A stretch of 64,000 bases of DNA from Loktanella salsilacus (GCF_900114485.1 NZ_FOTF01000017.1:1-64000), one strand, 5' to 3'. Positions 42,609-53,510 are shown, counted from the first letter of the stretch. Notes: a model not told the origin generated them from the sequence alone. Made by a program: numbers and translations.

Positions 42609-43313
42609 ATGCCCCTTTCCGCCCCCGATCTCACCAAATTGCAGCTGCTTGATGCAGCCTTGCCGAATGTTGCGTTTGACGGCTGGTCGCCTGCCACGTT
42701 TACCGCAGCGGTGGCCGCAACGGACATCAGTATAGATCGTGCGCGTCATCTATTCCCGCGCGGCGCGACGGATATGGCCGTGCTGTTTCATACCGAAGGC
42801 GACCGCGCCATGGTCCAGCAATTGGGCCGCGAAAACCTAAGCGAGCTGCGCTTTCGCGACCGTGTGGCCCGTGCGATTCGCATCCGTCTGGACGTGATCG
42901 ACGACAAAGAAGCGGTGCGCCGGGGCACGGCGCTATTTGCGCTGCCGCATTTGGCGGCCGACGGGGCCAAGCTGATCTGGGGCACAGCGGATGCGATTTG
43001 GAACGCGCTTGGCGATACGTCGGATGATGTGAATTGGTACACGAAGCGCGCGACCTTGTCGGCGGTCTGGGCGTCCGTGGTGCTGTATTGGCTGGGCGAT
43101 CAAAGCGAGGATTACGCCGATACCGATGCCTTTATCGATCGCCGGATCGACGAGGTCATGCAGATCGAGAAGATCAAGGCGCAGGTCAACGGCAACCGTT
43201 TCCTAAAACCGCTGACGGGACCGCTGGGTCAGCTTTTGGGCATGGTGAAGGCCCCGACACGGATGCAAGATGTGAAGGTGCCCGGAATGTGGCGGACAGG
43301 AGACGATCAATGA
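42609..43313 (+). CDS. COQ9 family protein, ubiquinone biosynthesis
   Basis: The 234-aa protein has a TetR-like fold start (LLDAALPNVAFDGWSPATF) and the conserved COQ9 region WYTKRATLSAVWASVVLYWLGDQSEDY near 140-165, which binds lipid and membrane. COQ9 presents quinone intermediates to COQ7 or its bacterial counterpart. Its stop overlaps the start of the quinone oxidoreductase gene by four bases. Confidence 0.9.
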   Translation: MPLSAPDLTKLQLLDAALPNVAFDGWSPATFTAAVAATDISIDRARHLFPRGATDMAVLFHTEGDRAMVQQLGRENLSELRFRDRVARAIRIRLDVIDDKEAVRRGTALFALPHLAADGAKLIWGTADAIWNALGDTSDDVNWYTKRATLSAVWASVVLYWLGDQSEDYADTDAFIDRRIDEVMQIEKIKAQVNGNRFLKPLTGPLGQLLGMVKAPTRMQDVKVPGMWRTGDDQ

Positions 43314-44278
43314 AGGCCGTAGAAATCAGCAAGCCGGGCGGGCCAGAGGTTCTGACGCTGTGCGAACGCGCGATGCCGCAGCCGGGTCCGGATCAGGTCG
43401 TGATCAAGGTCGCCTATGCTGGCGTGAACCGGCCTGACGCGTTGCAGCGGGCAGGTATGTATGCGCCGCCCAAGGGGGCCTCTGACCTACCGGGGCTGGA
43501 ATGTTCGGGAGAGGTGTCGGCGGTTGGATCACAGGTCACTGATCTGAAAGTCGGCGACGCAGTTTGCGCGTTGTTGCCGGGCGGCGGTTACGCGGAATAC
43601 GTCGCAACCCCTGCCGCGCATTGTCTGCCAGTGCCGGACGGCATGGATATGAAGCAGGCGGCCTGCTTGCCAGAGACCTATTTTACCGTCTGGTCCAACG
43701 TCTTTATGCGCGGCGGGTTGCAGGCCGGGGAGAGGTTCCTTGTGCATGGTGGGTCAAGCGGGATCGGCACAACCGCGATCCAGCTGGCGCATGTCTTGGG
43801 CGCGCGGGTCTTTGTGACCGCCGGGTCAGAGGACAAGCTGGAGGCATGCCGCAAGCTGGGGGCCGAAATCGCGATCAACTACAAACAGGCTGATTTCGTC
43901 GAGGTCGTGAAGGCCGAAGGCGGCGCTGATCTGATACTTGATATGGTTGGCGGCAGTTATATGCAGCGCAATATCAATGCGCTGGCCGATGATGGCCGGT
44001 TGGTGCAGATCGCGTTCCTGCAAGGCATGAAGGCCGAGCTGAACATGGTCCAGATGATGACGAGGCGCCTGACCCTGACGGGCAGCACGCTGCGCCCGCA
44101 AAGCGATCTGGCTAAGGCACATATTGCGGATCAGCTACGCGCAAAGGTCTGGCCGCTGCTGGCGGCGGGGCGTGTTAGTCCGGTGATGGACTTGGAATTT
44201 GCGCTAGAAGATGCCGCAAAAGCCCATGCCCGCATGGAAGCCGGGGATCACATCGGCAAGATTGTCCTAAAGGTCTGA
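43310..44278 (+). CDS. NAD(P)H:quinone oxidoreductase, zinc-free MDR family
   Basis: The 322-aa protein starts MKAVEISKPGGPEVL, and carries the cofactor loop HGGSSGIGTTAIQLAH near 148 with the Rossmann fold, the pattern of QOR/PIG3-type enzymes that lack zinc ligands. It reduces quinones or alkenals with NADPH. The start is fixed by ATGA overlap with the COQ9 gene. Confidence 0.9.
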   Translation: MKAVEISKPGGPEVLTLCERAMPQPGPDQVVIKVAYAGVNRPDALQRAGMYAPPKGASDLPGLECSGEVSAVGSQVTDLKVGDAVCALLPGGGYAEYVATPAAHCLPVPDGMDMKQAACLPETYFTVWSNVFMRGGLQAGERFLVHGGSSGIGTTAIQLAHVLGARVFVTAGSEDKLEACRKLGAEIAINYKQADFVEVVKAEGGADLILDMVGGSYMQRNINALADDGRLVQIAFLQGMKAELNMVQMMTRRLTLTGSTLRPQSDLAKAHIADQLRAKVWPLLAAGRVSPVMDLEFALEDAAKAHARMEAGDHIGKIVLKV

Positions 44279-44344
44279 CGAAACGGCGCGCGTGTCATCG
44301 CCTTTGGCGGTGCCACGACGCCCCGCCCGCCATCCCCGGCCAAG

Positions 44345-44968
44345 TTACTGGCGCGGCGGAAAGCTTTTGTAGACCGGCAGGCACCAGCCGAAGGCGATCG
44401 ACCCTGAACGCAAGGCAAATGTCGCCCCCGCGCAGGCCAGTAGCGCGATATTTTCGGGCAGGCCCAGTGCGAGGGCGATGACGGTTGTCGTCGCCCCGGC
44501 AAGGGCGCAGGTGACGTAAAGCTCACCTTGTTTCAGGACCAGCGGCACCTCGTTGCAGACAACGTCGCGCATCAGGCCGCCAAAGCAGCCTGTCGTGATG
44601 CCCATGATGATGATCACGGGCCAGCTCATGCCCATCGCCAAGGCAACGCCCACGCCAGAAGGGACGGCGACGGCCAGCGCAAGCGCGTCGAGCCAGACGA
44701 TGCCGCGATAGCGGCTTTCGAGAAGGTGCGCGGTGAAAAAGACCAAAATTGCCGCGACAGCAGCGACGCCGATCAGGCCGGGATTCGCGACCCAAAAGAC
44801 CGTGTCGCGGTTCAGGATGACATCGCGCACAGTTCCGCCGCCCACAGCCGTCAGCGCGCCGATAAAGACGAAGCCGATCAGGTCAAGTTGCGCCCGGCTT
44901 GCAACAAGCGCACCTGTCAGTGCGAAAACAAAGACGGAGGCATATTCGAGCGCTGTGAGTAGGGGCAT
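44345..44968 (-). CDS. UPF0126/TRIC-like membrane protein
   Basis: The 207-aa protein has seven membrane segments in two repeats, each with the GGGTVRDV / GGLMRDVVC signature near 43 and 128. The family resembles TRIC cation channels; some members are linked to glycine transport. The substrate is not shown here. Confidence 0.88.
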   Translation of the reverse strand: MPLLTALEYASVFVFALTGALVASRAQLDLIGFVFIGALTAVGGGTVRDVILNRDTVFWVANPGLIGVAAVAAILVFFTAHLLESRYRGIVWLDALALAVAVPSGVGVALAMGMSWPVIIIMGITTGCFGGLMRDVVCNEVPLVLKQGELYVTCALAGATTTVIALALGLPENIALLACAGATFALRSGSIAFGWCLPVYKSFPPRQ

Positions 44969-44977
44969 GTGGGCGGT

Positions 44978-44996
44978 GCCTCCGGCGGAAGTATTT
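44978..44996 (+). repeat. Short intergenic motif GCCTCCGGCGGAAGTATTT
   Basis: Nearly identical to 56286-56305. CCTCC pairs with GGAAG (one mismatch) around GGC, followed by TATTT. It lies between two minus-strand genes. Confidence 0.5.
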
Positions 44997-45013
44997 CAGA
45001 AAAAGCGAGGGGT

Positions 45014-45466
45014 CTAAGGCTTGAACGGGGCCATGCCGGCGCGGGCAAGCTCGTCGGCGCGTTCGTTTTCCGGGTGGCCGGCGTGCCCTTTGACCCACTG
45101 CCACGTCACATCATGAGATTTGGTCGCGGCATCAAGGCGCTTCCACAACTCCTCGTTCTTGACGGGCTTGTTGGCGGCAGTTTTCCAGCCGCGTTTTTTC
45201 CAGCCGTGGATCCAGCTAGTGATACCATCTTTGACATAGACCGAGTCGGTGATGATCGTAATTTTACTAGGCTTTGTCAGGCTTTCGAGGGCCGAGATGG
45301 CGGCCAAAAGCTCCATCTGGTTGTTCGTAGTCTGGGCCGCGCCGCCGCTGAGGTCTTTTTGCTTGATGACGCTGCCGCCTTCGCGAGCAATCATCAGGCA
45401 GCCCCAACCGCCCGGACCGGGATTTCCAGAGCAGGCACCGTCGGTGTAGGCAAAAAGTTCAGGCAT
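45014..45466 (-). CDS. rnhA: Ribonuclease HI
   Basis: The 150-aa enzyme has [16 protein letters not shown] (first catalytic Asp), the Glu in [10 protein letters not shown], the Asp in [11 protein letters not shown] and [11 protein letters not shown] at the C-terminus. It removes RNA from RNA-DNA hybrids. The start overlaps the end of the methyltransferase gene by eight bases. Confidence 0.96.
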   Translation of the reverse strand: MPELFAYTDGACSGNPGPGGWGCLMIAREGGSVIKQKDLSGGAAQTTNNQMELLAAISALESLTKPSKITIITDSVYVKDGITSWIHGWKKRGWKTAANKPVKNEELWKRLDAATKSHDVTWQWVKGHAGHPENERADELARAGMAPFKP

Positions 45467-46055
45467 CGGCGTCTTTCCGGGCTTGGATCACGAGATAGGC
45501 GTCATCGGTGCCCGCGAGGCCCTTGTCCACCCCCGTTCGCGTGAAAACAGGCGCAAGGCCCGCGTCTGTCAGCAGCGCGTTCAGCTGCGGCTTGGTCACA
45601 AAGTTATAAAGCCTATCGATACTGTCGCGCTGCTCTCCTTCGCCTGTTTTCATCGCGATGTGGAACAGGCCGCCGGGGCGCAGGGCGCGGGCGATGGCGG
45701 CGATATAGCGGGGCAAGTCGGTAGCCCGGGCGTGCAGCAGGCTGAAGCTAGCCCATACGCCGTCATAGATGTCAGCCCCAGTGATATCGTCAAAGGTTGC
45801 GATGCGGGCTGCAACGCCTTTGGATTGCGCAAGCTGGACCATCGCGGCAGAGGCGTCGATGGCATCAACGCGCAGGCCAGCAGCCACCATTTGCACCGCG
45901 GCAGTGCCTGGCCCGCAGCCGACGTCCAAGACGCTGCCCTGCGCGGGCAAGCCGTCGATAAACTGGGCTAGGTCCCGCTGTGGCTTGTCTGGCCCCATCG
46001 CAGCATAAGCTTCAGCGCGCGCATTATAGACGGCAATCGTGCGGGCGTCGGTCAT
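45459..46055 (-). CDS. SAM-dependent methyltransferase (class I)
   Basis: The 198-aa protein starts [17 protein letters not shown] and carries the SAM motif [16 protein letters not shown] near 42, with [12 protein letters not shown] later. The substrate is unknown. The ATG at 46055 overlaps the DUF3429 stop by four bases; the much longer frame reading upstream is antisense-like sequence through the neighbour. Confidence 0.85.
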   Translation of the reverse strand: MTDARTIAVYNARAEAYAAMGPDKPQRDLAQFIDGLPAQGSVLDVGCGPGTAAVQMVAAGLRVDAIDASAAMVQLAQSKGVAARIATFDDITGADIYDGVWASFSLLHARATDLPRYIAAIARALRPGGLFHIAMKTGEGEQRDSIDRLYNFVTKPQLNALLTDAGLAPVFTRTGVDKGLAGTDDAYLVIQARKDADA

Positions 46056-46498
46056 CCGAAGGCGAGGGGCAAGAGGGACAGAACGACAAGTCCAGTGAGC
46101 AAGAGCCGAAGAGACATCCACCACGGCGGTGTCGCGCGGCGTTGCCAGAAATGAAGATCCAGCAAGAGTAGGCCGATAAAGCCGATGCACAGGTTCAACG
46201 CTGCGGAGGCCGGGCCGCCGCCGACCATGAAGAACGCCCAAAGCGCGGGGATGGTCGATAGCGCGTAGCCGGTCCAGTCTGTGTCTTTGGTGGCAAAGCC
46301 CCAGAGCACGCCGGACATGAAGGATAAGATGACAGTGCCATAGGAGAGTTGCACAAAAGGTGCCGTGAACCGGCCGCCAAGCGTCAACAATGCCCATTCG
46401 CCCAAAGGCTGGTTCAGGTAGGTCGCGAGGCCCCAGAAAAACGGCAGCAAGCCAGCAAGGCCAAGGAGTAGGGGGGCGCGAGGGATGGCTTTGAACAT
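46052..46498 (-). CDS. DUF3429 membrane protein
   Basis: The 148-aa protein has five hydrophobic segments and the DUF3429 features LSYGTVILSFMSGVLWG and TIPALWAFFM. It is a predicted inner membrane protein of unknown role, coupled to the methyltransferase and rnhA. Confidence 0.82.
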   Translation of the reverse strand: MFKAIPRAPLLLGLAGLLPFFWGLATYLNQPLGEWALLTLGGRFTAPFVQLSYGTVILSFMSGVLWGFATKDTDWTGYALSTIPALWAFFMVGGGPASAALNLCIGFIGLLLLDLHFWQRRATPPWWMSLRLLLTGLVVLSLLPLAFG

Positions 46499-46587
46499 CA
46501 GCGGTCCTTTGGCGGGGCAAGTGTGCTGCAGTCTAGGCTGCGCCGTGGGTGCGGCGCAACAATCGCGGGGGGTGAAGCTGCTTGAGG

Positions 46588-47538
46588 TCAGGCCGTTTCG
46601 CGCAGGACGCGGGGCACCTTGAATTCGACGTTCTCGATTGCGGTCTCAACCATCTCGACTGTGACGTCGTAACGGTCCTTGAAGGCGTCGATTACCTCGT
46701 TGATCAGCACCTCTGGGGCAGAGGCACCTGCGGTGATGCCCATTGAGGTAATGCCTTCTAGCGCGCGCCAGTCGATGTCGGCAGCGCGTTGCACCAGTTG
46801 GCTATACCCGCAGCCAGCCTTTGTGCCGACCTCGACCAAGCGTTTGGAGTTGCTGGAGTTTGGCGCGCCGACAACTAGCATTGCGTCGCATTTCGGGGCC
46901 ATGGCTTTGACTGCTTCCTGGCGGTTCGTCGTTGCGTAGCAGATGTCTTCTTTGTGGGGGCCGATGATCGCTGGAAAACGCTGTTTCAGCGCGGTGACGA
47001 TGTCGATGGTATCGTCGACGGACAAAGTTGTCTGCGTCACAAAAGCCAGACGTTCCGCGTCGCGCGGCGTGACATTGGCCACATCGGCGACAGTTTCGAC
47101 CAGTAGCACTTCGCCATCGGGAAGTTGGCCCATGGTGCCGACGGTCTCGGGATGGCCCGCGTGACCGATCATCACCATTTGCAGGCCGTTGTCAGCGTGG
47201 CGCTGGGCCTCGATATGAACTTTGCTGACAAGGGGGCAGGTGGCGTCGACGTAGACCATCTGCCGCTTGGCGGCGGCCGCAGGCACCGCCTTTGGCACGC
47301 CGTGGGCAGAGAAAATCACCGGGCGATCATCGGGACATTCATCCAGCGTTTCAACGAACACCGCACCTTTGTCGCGCAACCCGTCAACGACGAATTTATT
47401 GTGCACGATCTCGTGCCGGACAAATACAGGGGCACCCCATTTTTCCAGCGCCATTTCAACGATCTTGATCGCGCGGTCCACGCCTGCGCAAAAACCGCGA
47501 GGGGCTGCAAGATAAAGGGTCAGGGGGGGAAGGGTCAT
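46588..47538 (-). CDS. ispH: 4-hydroxy-3-methylbut-2-enyl diphosphate reductase
   Basis: The 316-aa iron-sulfur enzyme makes IPP and DMAPP in the last step of the MEP pathway. The three cluster cysteines are visible in [25 protein letters not shown] and the ICYATTNRQ region, with HAGHPE and the catalytic E in TQTTLS surroundings. The ATG at 47538 ([15 protein letters not shown]) gives the usual length; the frame extends further upstream without family match. Confidence 0.96.
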   Translation of the reverse strand: MTLPPLTLYLAAPRGFCAGVDRAIKIVEMALEKWGAPVFVRHEIVHNKFVVDGLRDKGAVFVETLDECPDDRPVIFSAHGVPKAVPAAAAKRQMVYVDATCPLVSKVHIEAQRHADNGLQMVMIGHAGHPETVGTMGQLPDGEVLLVETVADVANVTPRDAERLAFVTQTTLSVDDTIDIVTALKQRFPAIIGPHKEDICYATTNRQEAVKAMAPKCDAMLVVGAPNSSNSKRLVEVGTKAGCGYSQLVQRAADIDWRALEGITSMGITAGASAPEVLINEVIDAFKDRYDVTVEMVETAIENVEFKVPRVLRETA

Positions 47539-47659
47539 CTGCGCGTCGCTCCTAGGATGGGTCATAGGTAGTCGCGCATGGGGCAAGCGTAAAGGCTGGG
47601 CGTACACAAAGCATGACACCCGCAGAACGCCAACGTGGCGGACTGCGGGTTGGTCACGT

Positions 47660-48220
47660 TCAGTTGACGTTTTCGTCCTGATCGGCGTTTTCGCGCGCCG
47701 GGCGGCCCACAACGTCACGCAATTCATCTAGTTCGATGAAGTTGTCGCACTGGCGACGCAGCTCGTCCGAGATCATGGGCGGCTGGCTGCGAATGGTCGA
47801 CACAACCGACACGCGCACGCCTTTGCGCTGCAATGATTCCACCAGCGGGCGAAAGTCGCCGTCGCCTGAGAACAGCACGATGTGATCGACGTGCGGGGCC
47901 AGTTCCATCGCATCGACGGTCAGTTCGATGTCCATGTTCCCTTTGACCTTACGGCGGCCCATGGAATCCGTGTATTCTTTGGCAGGCTTTGTCACCATCG
48001 CGAAGCCGTTGTAATTCAACCAATCCACCAGTGGGCGTATGGGTGAATATTCTTCGTTTTCGAGTAGCGCGGTATAGTAGAAAGCGCGCAGCAGCTTACC
48101 GCGGCGCATAAATTCTTGGCGCAGCAGTTTATAGTCGATATCGAACCCTAGCGCTTTAGCGGCAGCGTAAAGGTTCGCACCATCGATGAAGAGCGCCAGG
48201 CGCTCGTCCCGATAAAACAT
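47660..48220 (-). CDS. NYN-domain (LabA/DUF88) protein
   Basis: The 186-aa protein has the PIN-like NYN pattern: [16 protein letters not shown] at the start, [13 protein letters not shown] near 95, and [15 protein letters not shown] near 118, each with acidic residues for metal binding. Family members are probable RNases. Targets are unknown. It is divergent from folK. Confidence 0.9.
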   Translation of the reverse strand: MFYRDERLALFIDGANLYAAAKALGFDIDYKLLRQEFMRRGKLLRAFYYTALLENEEYSPIRPLVDWLNYNGFAMVTKPAKEYTDSMGRRKVKGNMDIELTVDAMELAPHVDHIVLFSGDGDFRPLVESLQRKGVRVSVVSTIRSQPPMISDELRRQCDNFIELDELRDVVGRPARENADQDENVN

Positions 48221-48336
48221 GAAAGTTCCTTTCCGACGCGTCGGTCGGTGTTAGTTGTGACGTGTCGATGGTGATGGATCGTGACACGGAGTTTTTGGTG
48301 TATGTTACTATGAAAACAACCATGCAAGTTGACGGA

Positions 48337-48915
48337 ATGAACAAGGACGGCGACATCGCGCTTATTTTGTTGGGTAGCAATACCTCATCCCGCGATATTT
48401 TACCTGCGAATTTTGTACTAAATGGCAGGCTGCGTCTAATAGAATTGCTGAATCTTGATGCCGATAAATTCAGCGGTCTGTATGGGTCCCCCGCTTTTCC
48501 GGCCGGGATCGGGCCTGATTTTGTGAATGCTGCCATGGCGATACGGACCACGATGCCGCCAGATGATTTGCTTGGATTGATGCATAAAGTTGAGGCAGAG
48601 GCGGACCGGACGCGCGATGTGCGCTGGGGGCCCCGCACGCTTGATCTGGATTTAGTTGCTTTCGGTAGCGCAGTATTTCCTAACGTCAAAGTTCAAACAC
48701 TTTGGCGCGATTTGCCCGCAGAGCGACAAAAAATAGAAATGCCCGGCGAATTGATCCTTCCACACCCCCGTCTGCAAGATCGCGCGTTCGTCCTTGTGCC
48801 ACTGGTGCAGGTGGCCCCGGACTGGGTGCATCCCGTCCTAGGTCGCAGCGTTGTCCAGATGCGCGATGCCTTGCCTGCGTCTGACGTAGCCGCGATCAGG
48901 CCGATGTCTGGGTGA
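48337..48915 (+). CDS. folK: 2-amino-4-hydroxy-6-hydroxymethyldihydropteridine pyrophosphokinase
   Basis: The 192-aa enzyme transfers pyrophosphate in folate synthesis. Motifs: LILLGSN at the start, FVNAAMAIRT near 65, RWGPRTLDLDLVAFG near 95 (metal-binding Asp pair) and LPHPRLQDRAFVLVPL near 140. The ATG at 48337 gives the normal N-terminus; the frame is open further upstream. Confidence 0.93.
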   Translation: MNKDGDIALILLGSNTSSRDILPANFVLNGRLRLIELLNLDADKFSGLYGSPAFPAGIGPDFVNAAMAIRTTMPPDDLLGLMHKVEAEADRTRDVRWGPRTLDLDLVAFGSAVFPNVKVQTLWRDLPAERQKIEMPGELILPHPRLQDRAFVLVPLVQVAPDWVHPVLGRSVVQMRDALPASDVAAIRPMSG

Positions 48916-49033
48916 CATCTGCGCGCCGCCCTTAAATCAGACTTGACAGATGGCAAAACTGGCTTGTCATTTCAGATTTGCCGGGCTAAGTGCAGGGCTT
49001 GCATCCACGCCTGGACAGAATTGGAGTGTGCCG

Positions 49034-49387
49034 ATGGCCCGCGTTACCGTCGAAGACTGTGTCGACAAGGTCCCGAACCGGTTTGAGCTTGTCATGCTCG
49101 CCGCGCATCGCGCCCGTGAAATCGCTGCCGGCTCGCCCGTCACCGTTAGCCGCGACAACGACAAGAACCCCGTCGTTTCCCTGCGCGAAATCGCAGAAGA
49201 AACACAGCAAGCCGATGATCTGCGCGAGCGTATGATCGAAGCGAACCAGACGCAGATTGAAGTCGACGAGCCTGAAGAAGACTCGATGGCGCTGCTGATG
49301 GGCGCAGAGGCTGACAAGCCTGTCGAAGACGACATGAGCGAAGAAAAGCTGCTGCGCGCCCTGATGGAAGCGCAAGGACAGCGTTAA
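49034..49387 (+). CDS. rpoZ: RNA polymerase omega subunit
   Basis: The 117-aa protein starts [29 protein letters not shown], the conserved omega core, and has an acidic C-terminal extension usual in alphaproteobacteria. It helps beta' folding and in many bacteria contributes to ppGpp binding. It is followed 40 bp later by the RelA/SpoT homologue, a conserved pair. Confidence 0.96.
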   Translation: MARVTVEDCVDKVPNRFELVMLAAHRAREIAAGSPVTVSRDNDKNPVVSLREIAEETQQADDLRERMIEANQTQIEVDEPEEDSMALLMGAEADKPVEDDMSEEKLLRALMEAQGQR

Positions 49388-49427
49388 GGGCCCACACCGG
49401 CCCAAGTGAAAGAAGTGCCGGACCAGC

Positions 49428-51563
49428 ATGAACACAGCAGATGACCTGATCGCGCTGGTCCGCACATATAACCCCCGCACGAACGAAGCGCTGTTGCGCG
49501 ACGCCTTTGCCTTTGGCGAAGAGATGCACGAGGGGCAGTTTCGCCATTCTGGCGAGGCCTATTTTACCCACCCGATCGCCGTCGCCCAGATCTTGGCTGA
49601 CATGCAGATGGATGATGCAACAATCATCACCGCCTTGCTGCACGATACGATCGAAGACACCCCTGCCTCTTTCAAAATGGTCCATGACCGCTTTAGCCGC
49701 GAAATCGCAGAGCTTGTGGACGGCGTCACGAAGCTAACGAATCTACAGCTGACCAGCCGCGAATCGAAAGAAGCCGAGAACTTTCGCAAGTTGTTCATGG
49801 CGACCAGCAAGGATTTGCGGGTCACGTTGGTCAAGCTTGCTGACCGCCTGCATAACATGCGCACCATCAAGTCGATGAAGCCGGAAAAGCAGGCGCAAAA
49901 AGCGCATGAGACGATGGATATCTACGCGCCGCTGGCAGGCCGCATGGGTATGCAATGGATGCGCGAAGAGCTGGAGGATCTGGCCTTTCGCGTGCTGAAC
50001 CCTGAAGCGCGCAACAGCATCATTCGCCGCTTTATCACCCTACAGCGCGAGGCTGGCGATGTCGTCGCCCGGATCACCGCTGACATGCGGGTCGAGCTGG
50101 AAAAAGCAGGCATTCAGGCCGAAGTCATGGGCCGCGCGAAAAAGCCTTATTCGATTTGGCGCAAGATGCAGGAAAAGGACATGGGCTTTTCGCGCCTGTC
50201 CGACATCTATGGTTTCCGCATTATTACTGCGACAGAGGCGGACTGCTACCGCGTGCTGGGTGCGATCCACCAGCGCTGGCGGGCTGTGCCGGGGCGGTTC
50301 AAAGATTACATCAGTCAGCCCAAAACCAACGGTTACCGTTCGATCCATACGACGGTGTCAGGCCGCGATGGCAAGCGGGTCGAGGTCCAGATCCGCACCC
50401 GCGAAATGCACGAAGTCGCCGAAACCGGCGTTGCGGCGCATTGGTCCTATCGTAATGGTGAACGGGTCGAAAACCGCTTTGCCGTCGATCCGGTGCACTG
50501 GATTTCTAAGCTAACGGAACGGCTGGACGAAGACGGCGATCACGATGACTTCCTTGAAGCGGTCAAGCTCGAGATGTTCACTGATCAGGTGTTCTGCTTT
50601 ACGCCCAAGGGTGACGTGATCAAGCTGCCGCGCGGGGCTACGCCCATCGACTTTGCTTTTGCGATCCATACGCGCATCGGCATGGCCTGTGTCGGGGCAA
50701 AAGTGGACGGCATCCGCGTCCCGCTATGGACGCGGCTGAAGAATGGCCAAAGCGTCGAAATCATCACCGCCGAAGGTCAAAAGCCGCAGGCGACTTGGGT
50801 CGACATCGCGACCACGGGCCGGGCGAAAACCGCAATCCGGCGCAGCCTGCGCGAGGCGGACCGCGAACGCTTTATCCGGCTTGGCCGGGAATTGGTGCGG
50901 GTGGCGTTTGAAAACGTCGGCAAAAAGCTGACGGAAAAGGCGCTGCGCACAGCCGCCAAGGCGCTGGCGTTGGAAGGTGTCGATGACATGTTGGCCAGCC
51001 TTGGCAGCGCCGACATCAGCGCACGCGATATCGTGCGTGCGATCTACCCCGATCTGGCCCAGACCACTGGCGATGAAATTGAAGCGAACCGCGCCGTCGT
51101 CGGTTTGGCTGTGGATCAATCGCACCGTCGCGCCCGGTGCTGTCAGCCCGTGCCGGGCGAGCGGATCGTCGGAATTATTTATCGCGGCCAAGGTGTTGTC
51201 GTGCATGCAATCGATTGCGCCGCCCTCGCGGACTTTGAGGACCAACCGGATCGCTGGATCGACCTGCGCTGGCAAGACGGGCAACACCGGGCGGTGAATA
51301 CGGTGACCTTTGACATCTCGATCACCAATGACGCTGGTGTTCTGGGCCGGATTTGCACATTGATCGGTGAACAGAAGGCCAATATCTCTGACCTGAAATT
51401 CATTGACCGCAAGCCGGATTACTATCGGCTTTTGGTCGATATCGATCTGAGTGACGCAGAACATCTGCACCGGGTCATGACGGCGGTCGAGGCGGACAGC
51501 AACGTCTCTGGCGTCAGTCGGCACCGGGACCCCGGCCAGTCCGGGTCACATCACGCGGGCTAA
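49428..51563 (+). CDS. RelA/SpoT-type bifunctional (p)ppGpp synthetase/hydrolase
   Basis: The 711-aa protein has the HD hydrolase domain (HPIAVAQILADM, LLHDTIEDTP near 65), synthetase domain (FSRLSDIYGFRII and DYISQPKTNGYRSIHTTV, about 255-310), TGS domain (FTPKGDVIKLPRGATPIDFAFA near 385) and a C-terminal ACT domain. An intact HD motif marks it as the single Rel enzyme of alphaproteobacteria, which both makes and degrades the alarmone. Confidence 0.96.
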   Translation: MNTADDLIALVRTYNPRTNEALLRDAFAFGEEMHEGQFRHSGEAYFTHPIAVAQILADMQMDDATIITALLHDTIEDTPASFKMVHDRFSREIAELVDGVTKLTNLQLTSRESKEAENFRKLFMATSKDLRVTLVKLADRLHNMRTIKSMKPEKQAQKAHETMDIYAPLAGRMGMQWMREELEDLAFRVLNPEARNSIIRRFITLQREAGDVVARITADMRVELEKAGIQAEVMGRAKKPYSIWRKMQEKDMGFSRLSDIYGFRIITATEADCYRVLGAIHQRWRAVPGRFKDYISQPKTNGYRSIHTTVSGRDGKRVEVQIRTREMHEVAETGVAAHWSYRNGERVENRFAVDPVHWISKLTERLDEDGDHDDFLEAVKLEMFTDQVFCFTPKGDVIKLPRGATPIDFAFAIHTRIGMACVGAKVDGIRVPLWTRLKNGQSVEIITAEGQKPQATWVDIATTGRAKTAIRRSLREADRERFIRLGRELVRVAFENVGKKLTEKALRTAAKALALEGVDDMLASLGSADISARDIVRAIYPDLAQTTGDEIEANRAVVGLAVDQSHRRARCCQPVPGERIVGIIYRGQGVVVHAIDCAALADFEDQPDRWIDLRWQDGQHRAVNTVTFDISITNDAGVLGRICTLIGEQKANISDLKFIDRKPDYYRLLVDIDLSDAEHLHRVMTAVEADSNVSGVSRHRDPGQSGSHHAG

Positions 51564-51583
51564 GGCTCGAGGAAGGACACGCG

Positions 51584-52231
51584 GTGTTCAAGCGCAGGGA
51601 TAGGCGGCCGATCTGGAAGGTCGTGACCGCTGCTGTCTATCCGCGTGGCGGGTGGGGCCGGGCCTTTTCCTACGTCAAGCACCGGGTGCGCCGCTTGCCG
51701 GATACGCCGGAAAAGATCGGTCGCGGCATTTGGGCTGGCGTGTTCACGACGTTTACCCCGTTTTACGGACTGCATTTCATCGTTGCGGCGCTGATTGCCC
51801 GGGTGATGCGCGGCAATATACTGGCCGCCCTGATGGCGACGTTCTTTGGCAATCCGCTGACCTATGTCCCGATTGCCGCGGTATCGCTCCAGACCGGACA
51901 TTGGTTGCTGGGCAGCAAGCCGCACGGACCGCCGATTTCGCTGGGCGAGAAGTTTGCCGATGCGGGTGCTGACCTGTGGCATAACGTCATTGCGATCTTT
52001 ACGCCCGAGCAAATGGACTGGCAGGGCTTGTCGATCTTCTATTTTGATATTTTCTATCCCTATATGATTGGGGGCATTTTGCCGGGTATTATCACGGCAA
52101 CCGCTGCCTATTATCTGTCGGTGCCGGTGCTGCAGGCCTATCAGAAACGGCGACGGAATATTCTGCGTGCCAAGTTGGAATCGCTGGGCCAGCCCAAAGA
52201 TACCAGTGGCAAGGGACCTGCGGGACGCTAG
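51584..52231 (+). CDS. DUF2062 membrane protein
   Basis: The 215-aa protein has a basic N-terminus, [22 protein letters not shown] near 65 and [11 protein letters not shown] near 95, characteristic of DUF2062, and two or three membrane segments. Function unknown. It starts with GTG 20 bases after the Rel gene and precedes pdxJ. Confidence 0.88.
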   Translation: MFKRRDRRPIWKVVTAAVYPRGGWGRAFSYVKHRVRRLPDTPEKIGRGIWAGVFTTFTPFYGLHFIVAALIARVMRGNILAALMATFFGNPLTYVPIAAVSLQTGHWLLGSKPHGPPISLGEKFADAGADLWHNVIAIFTPEQMDWQGLSIFYFDIFYPYMIGGILPGIITATAAYYLSVPVLQAYQKRRRNILRAKLESLGQPKDTSGKGPAGR

Positions 52232-52257
52232 ATGCGACGCAAAGAAGGAGTGATGTG

Positions 52258-53001
52258 ATGACCGAAAAGCTGCGACTGGGTGTGAACATCGATCATGTGG
52301 CCACCGTGCGGAATGCGCGCGGGGGTGACAATCCAGACCCTGTGCGTGCCGCGCTGATGGCGCAGGACGCCGGTGCCGACGGAATCACGGCGCACCTGCG
52401 CGAAGATCGCCGGCATATCCGCGATGATGACGTTGCGGGGCTAAAGGCTGCGCTGCGTGTGCCGCTGAACTTTGAAATGGCCGCCACGGCCGAAATGCAG
52501 CGCATTGCGCTGGCGACCCAGCCGCATGCCGTTTGCCTTGTGCCGGAAAAGCGCGAAGAGCGTACGACCGAAGGCGGGCTAGAGGTTGCGCGGCAGGCCA
52601 ATGTGCTGGCTGACTACATCGCGCCTCTGCGCGACGCGGGCTGCCGGGTGTCGCTGTTCATTGCTGCCGACCGTGACCAAGTCGAGGCCGCGCACCGCAT
52701 TGGCGCGCCGGTGATCGAACTGCATGCGGGTGCCTATGCCGACGCTTGGGCGACCGGACGCTGGGATGATCGCGACCGGGAACTAGCGCGCCTGACCGAG
52801 GCTGCTGCCTATGGCCACTCCCTTGGTCTTGAGATCCATGTGGGCCACGGTCTGACCTATGATAGCGTTGGCCCCATCGCAGCCCTGCGCGAGGTGCGAG
52901 AGCTAAACATCGGGCACTTCATTATTGGCGAGGCGATCTTTCGCGGCCTGCCGGACGCCATCGCAGAGATGCGGCGCTGCATGGATGCGGCGCGGGGATG
53001 A
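52258..53001 (+). CDS. pdxJ: Pyridoxine 5'-phosphate synthase
   Basis: The 247-aa TIM-barrel protein starts [23 protein letters not shown] and carries [30 protein letters not shown] and [10 protein letters not shown], all PdxJ motifs. It condenses amino-acetone phosphate with deoxyxylulose phosphate in vitamin B6 synthesis. The ATG at 52258 is chosen over a GTG one codon upstream because AAGGAG is at the best distance. Its stop overlaps acpS. Confidence 0.96.
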   Translation: MTEKLRLGVNIDHVATVRNARGGDNPDPVRAALMAQDAGADGITAHLREDRRHIRDDDVAGLKAALRVPLNFEMAATAEMQRIALATQPHAVCLVPEKREERTTEGGLEVARQANVLADYIAPLRDAGCRVSLFIAADRDQVEAAHRIGAPVIELHAGAYADAWATGRWDDRDRELARLTEAAAYGHSLGLEIHVGHGLTYDSVGPIAALREVRELNIGHFIIGEAIFRGLPDAIAEMRRCMDAARG

Positions 53002-53402
53002 TCCTAGGTATCGGCACTGATCTGGCGAATATTGACCGGATCGCAGGCACGCTTGACCGGTTCGGTGACCGTTTTCGCAACCGCGTCTTTACGCCGACCG
53101 AGCAGGCGAAGGCCGAGCGGCGCAAGGATACCCCCGGCACCTATGCCAAACGCTGGGCTGCGAAAGAAGCGTGTTCCAAGGCGCTGGGCACAGGCCTTCG
53201 CATGGGGATTTCGTGGAAAGATATGGCCGTCAGCAATCTGCATACCGGTCAGCCCGTGATGGAGGTCACTGGCTGGGCCAAGGATCGCTTGGACAAGATG
53301 ACGCCGCCGGGGCACGAGGCAATCATCCACGTCACCCTGACAGATGACCACCCTTGGGCGCAGGCCTTTGTCATGATCGAAGCGCGCCCCGTCGTGGAGT
53401 GA
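52998..53402 (+). CDS. acpS: Holo-[acyl-carrier-protein] synthase
   Basis: The 134-aa enzyme starts [16 protein letters not shown] (metal-binding Asp) and has [15 protein letters not shown] near 50. It transfers phosphopantetheine from CoA to ACP. Overlaps pdxJ by four bases. Confidence 0.96.
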   Translation: MILGIGTDLANIDRIAGTLDRFGDRFRNRVFTPTEQAKAERRKDTPGTYAKRWAAKEACSKALGTGLRMGISWKDMAVSNLHTGQPVMEVTGWAKDRLDKMTPPGHEAIIHVTLTDDHPWAQAFVMIEARPVVE

Positions 53403-53510
53403 CGGTTTTTAACCGAAAACCCCGTTGGGGCAGGGGTTCGGCACCCTACCTTGACAGGGGGGGTGCGTGCGATCATGTAGCCGTGCAAAGCTGTGAATGG
53501 GAATAATGCA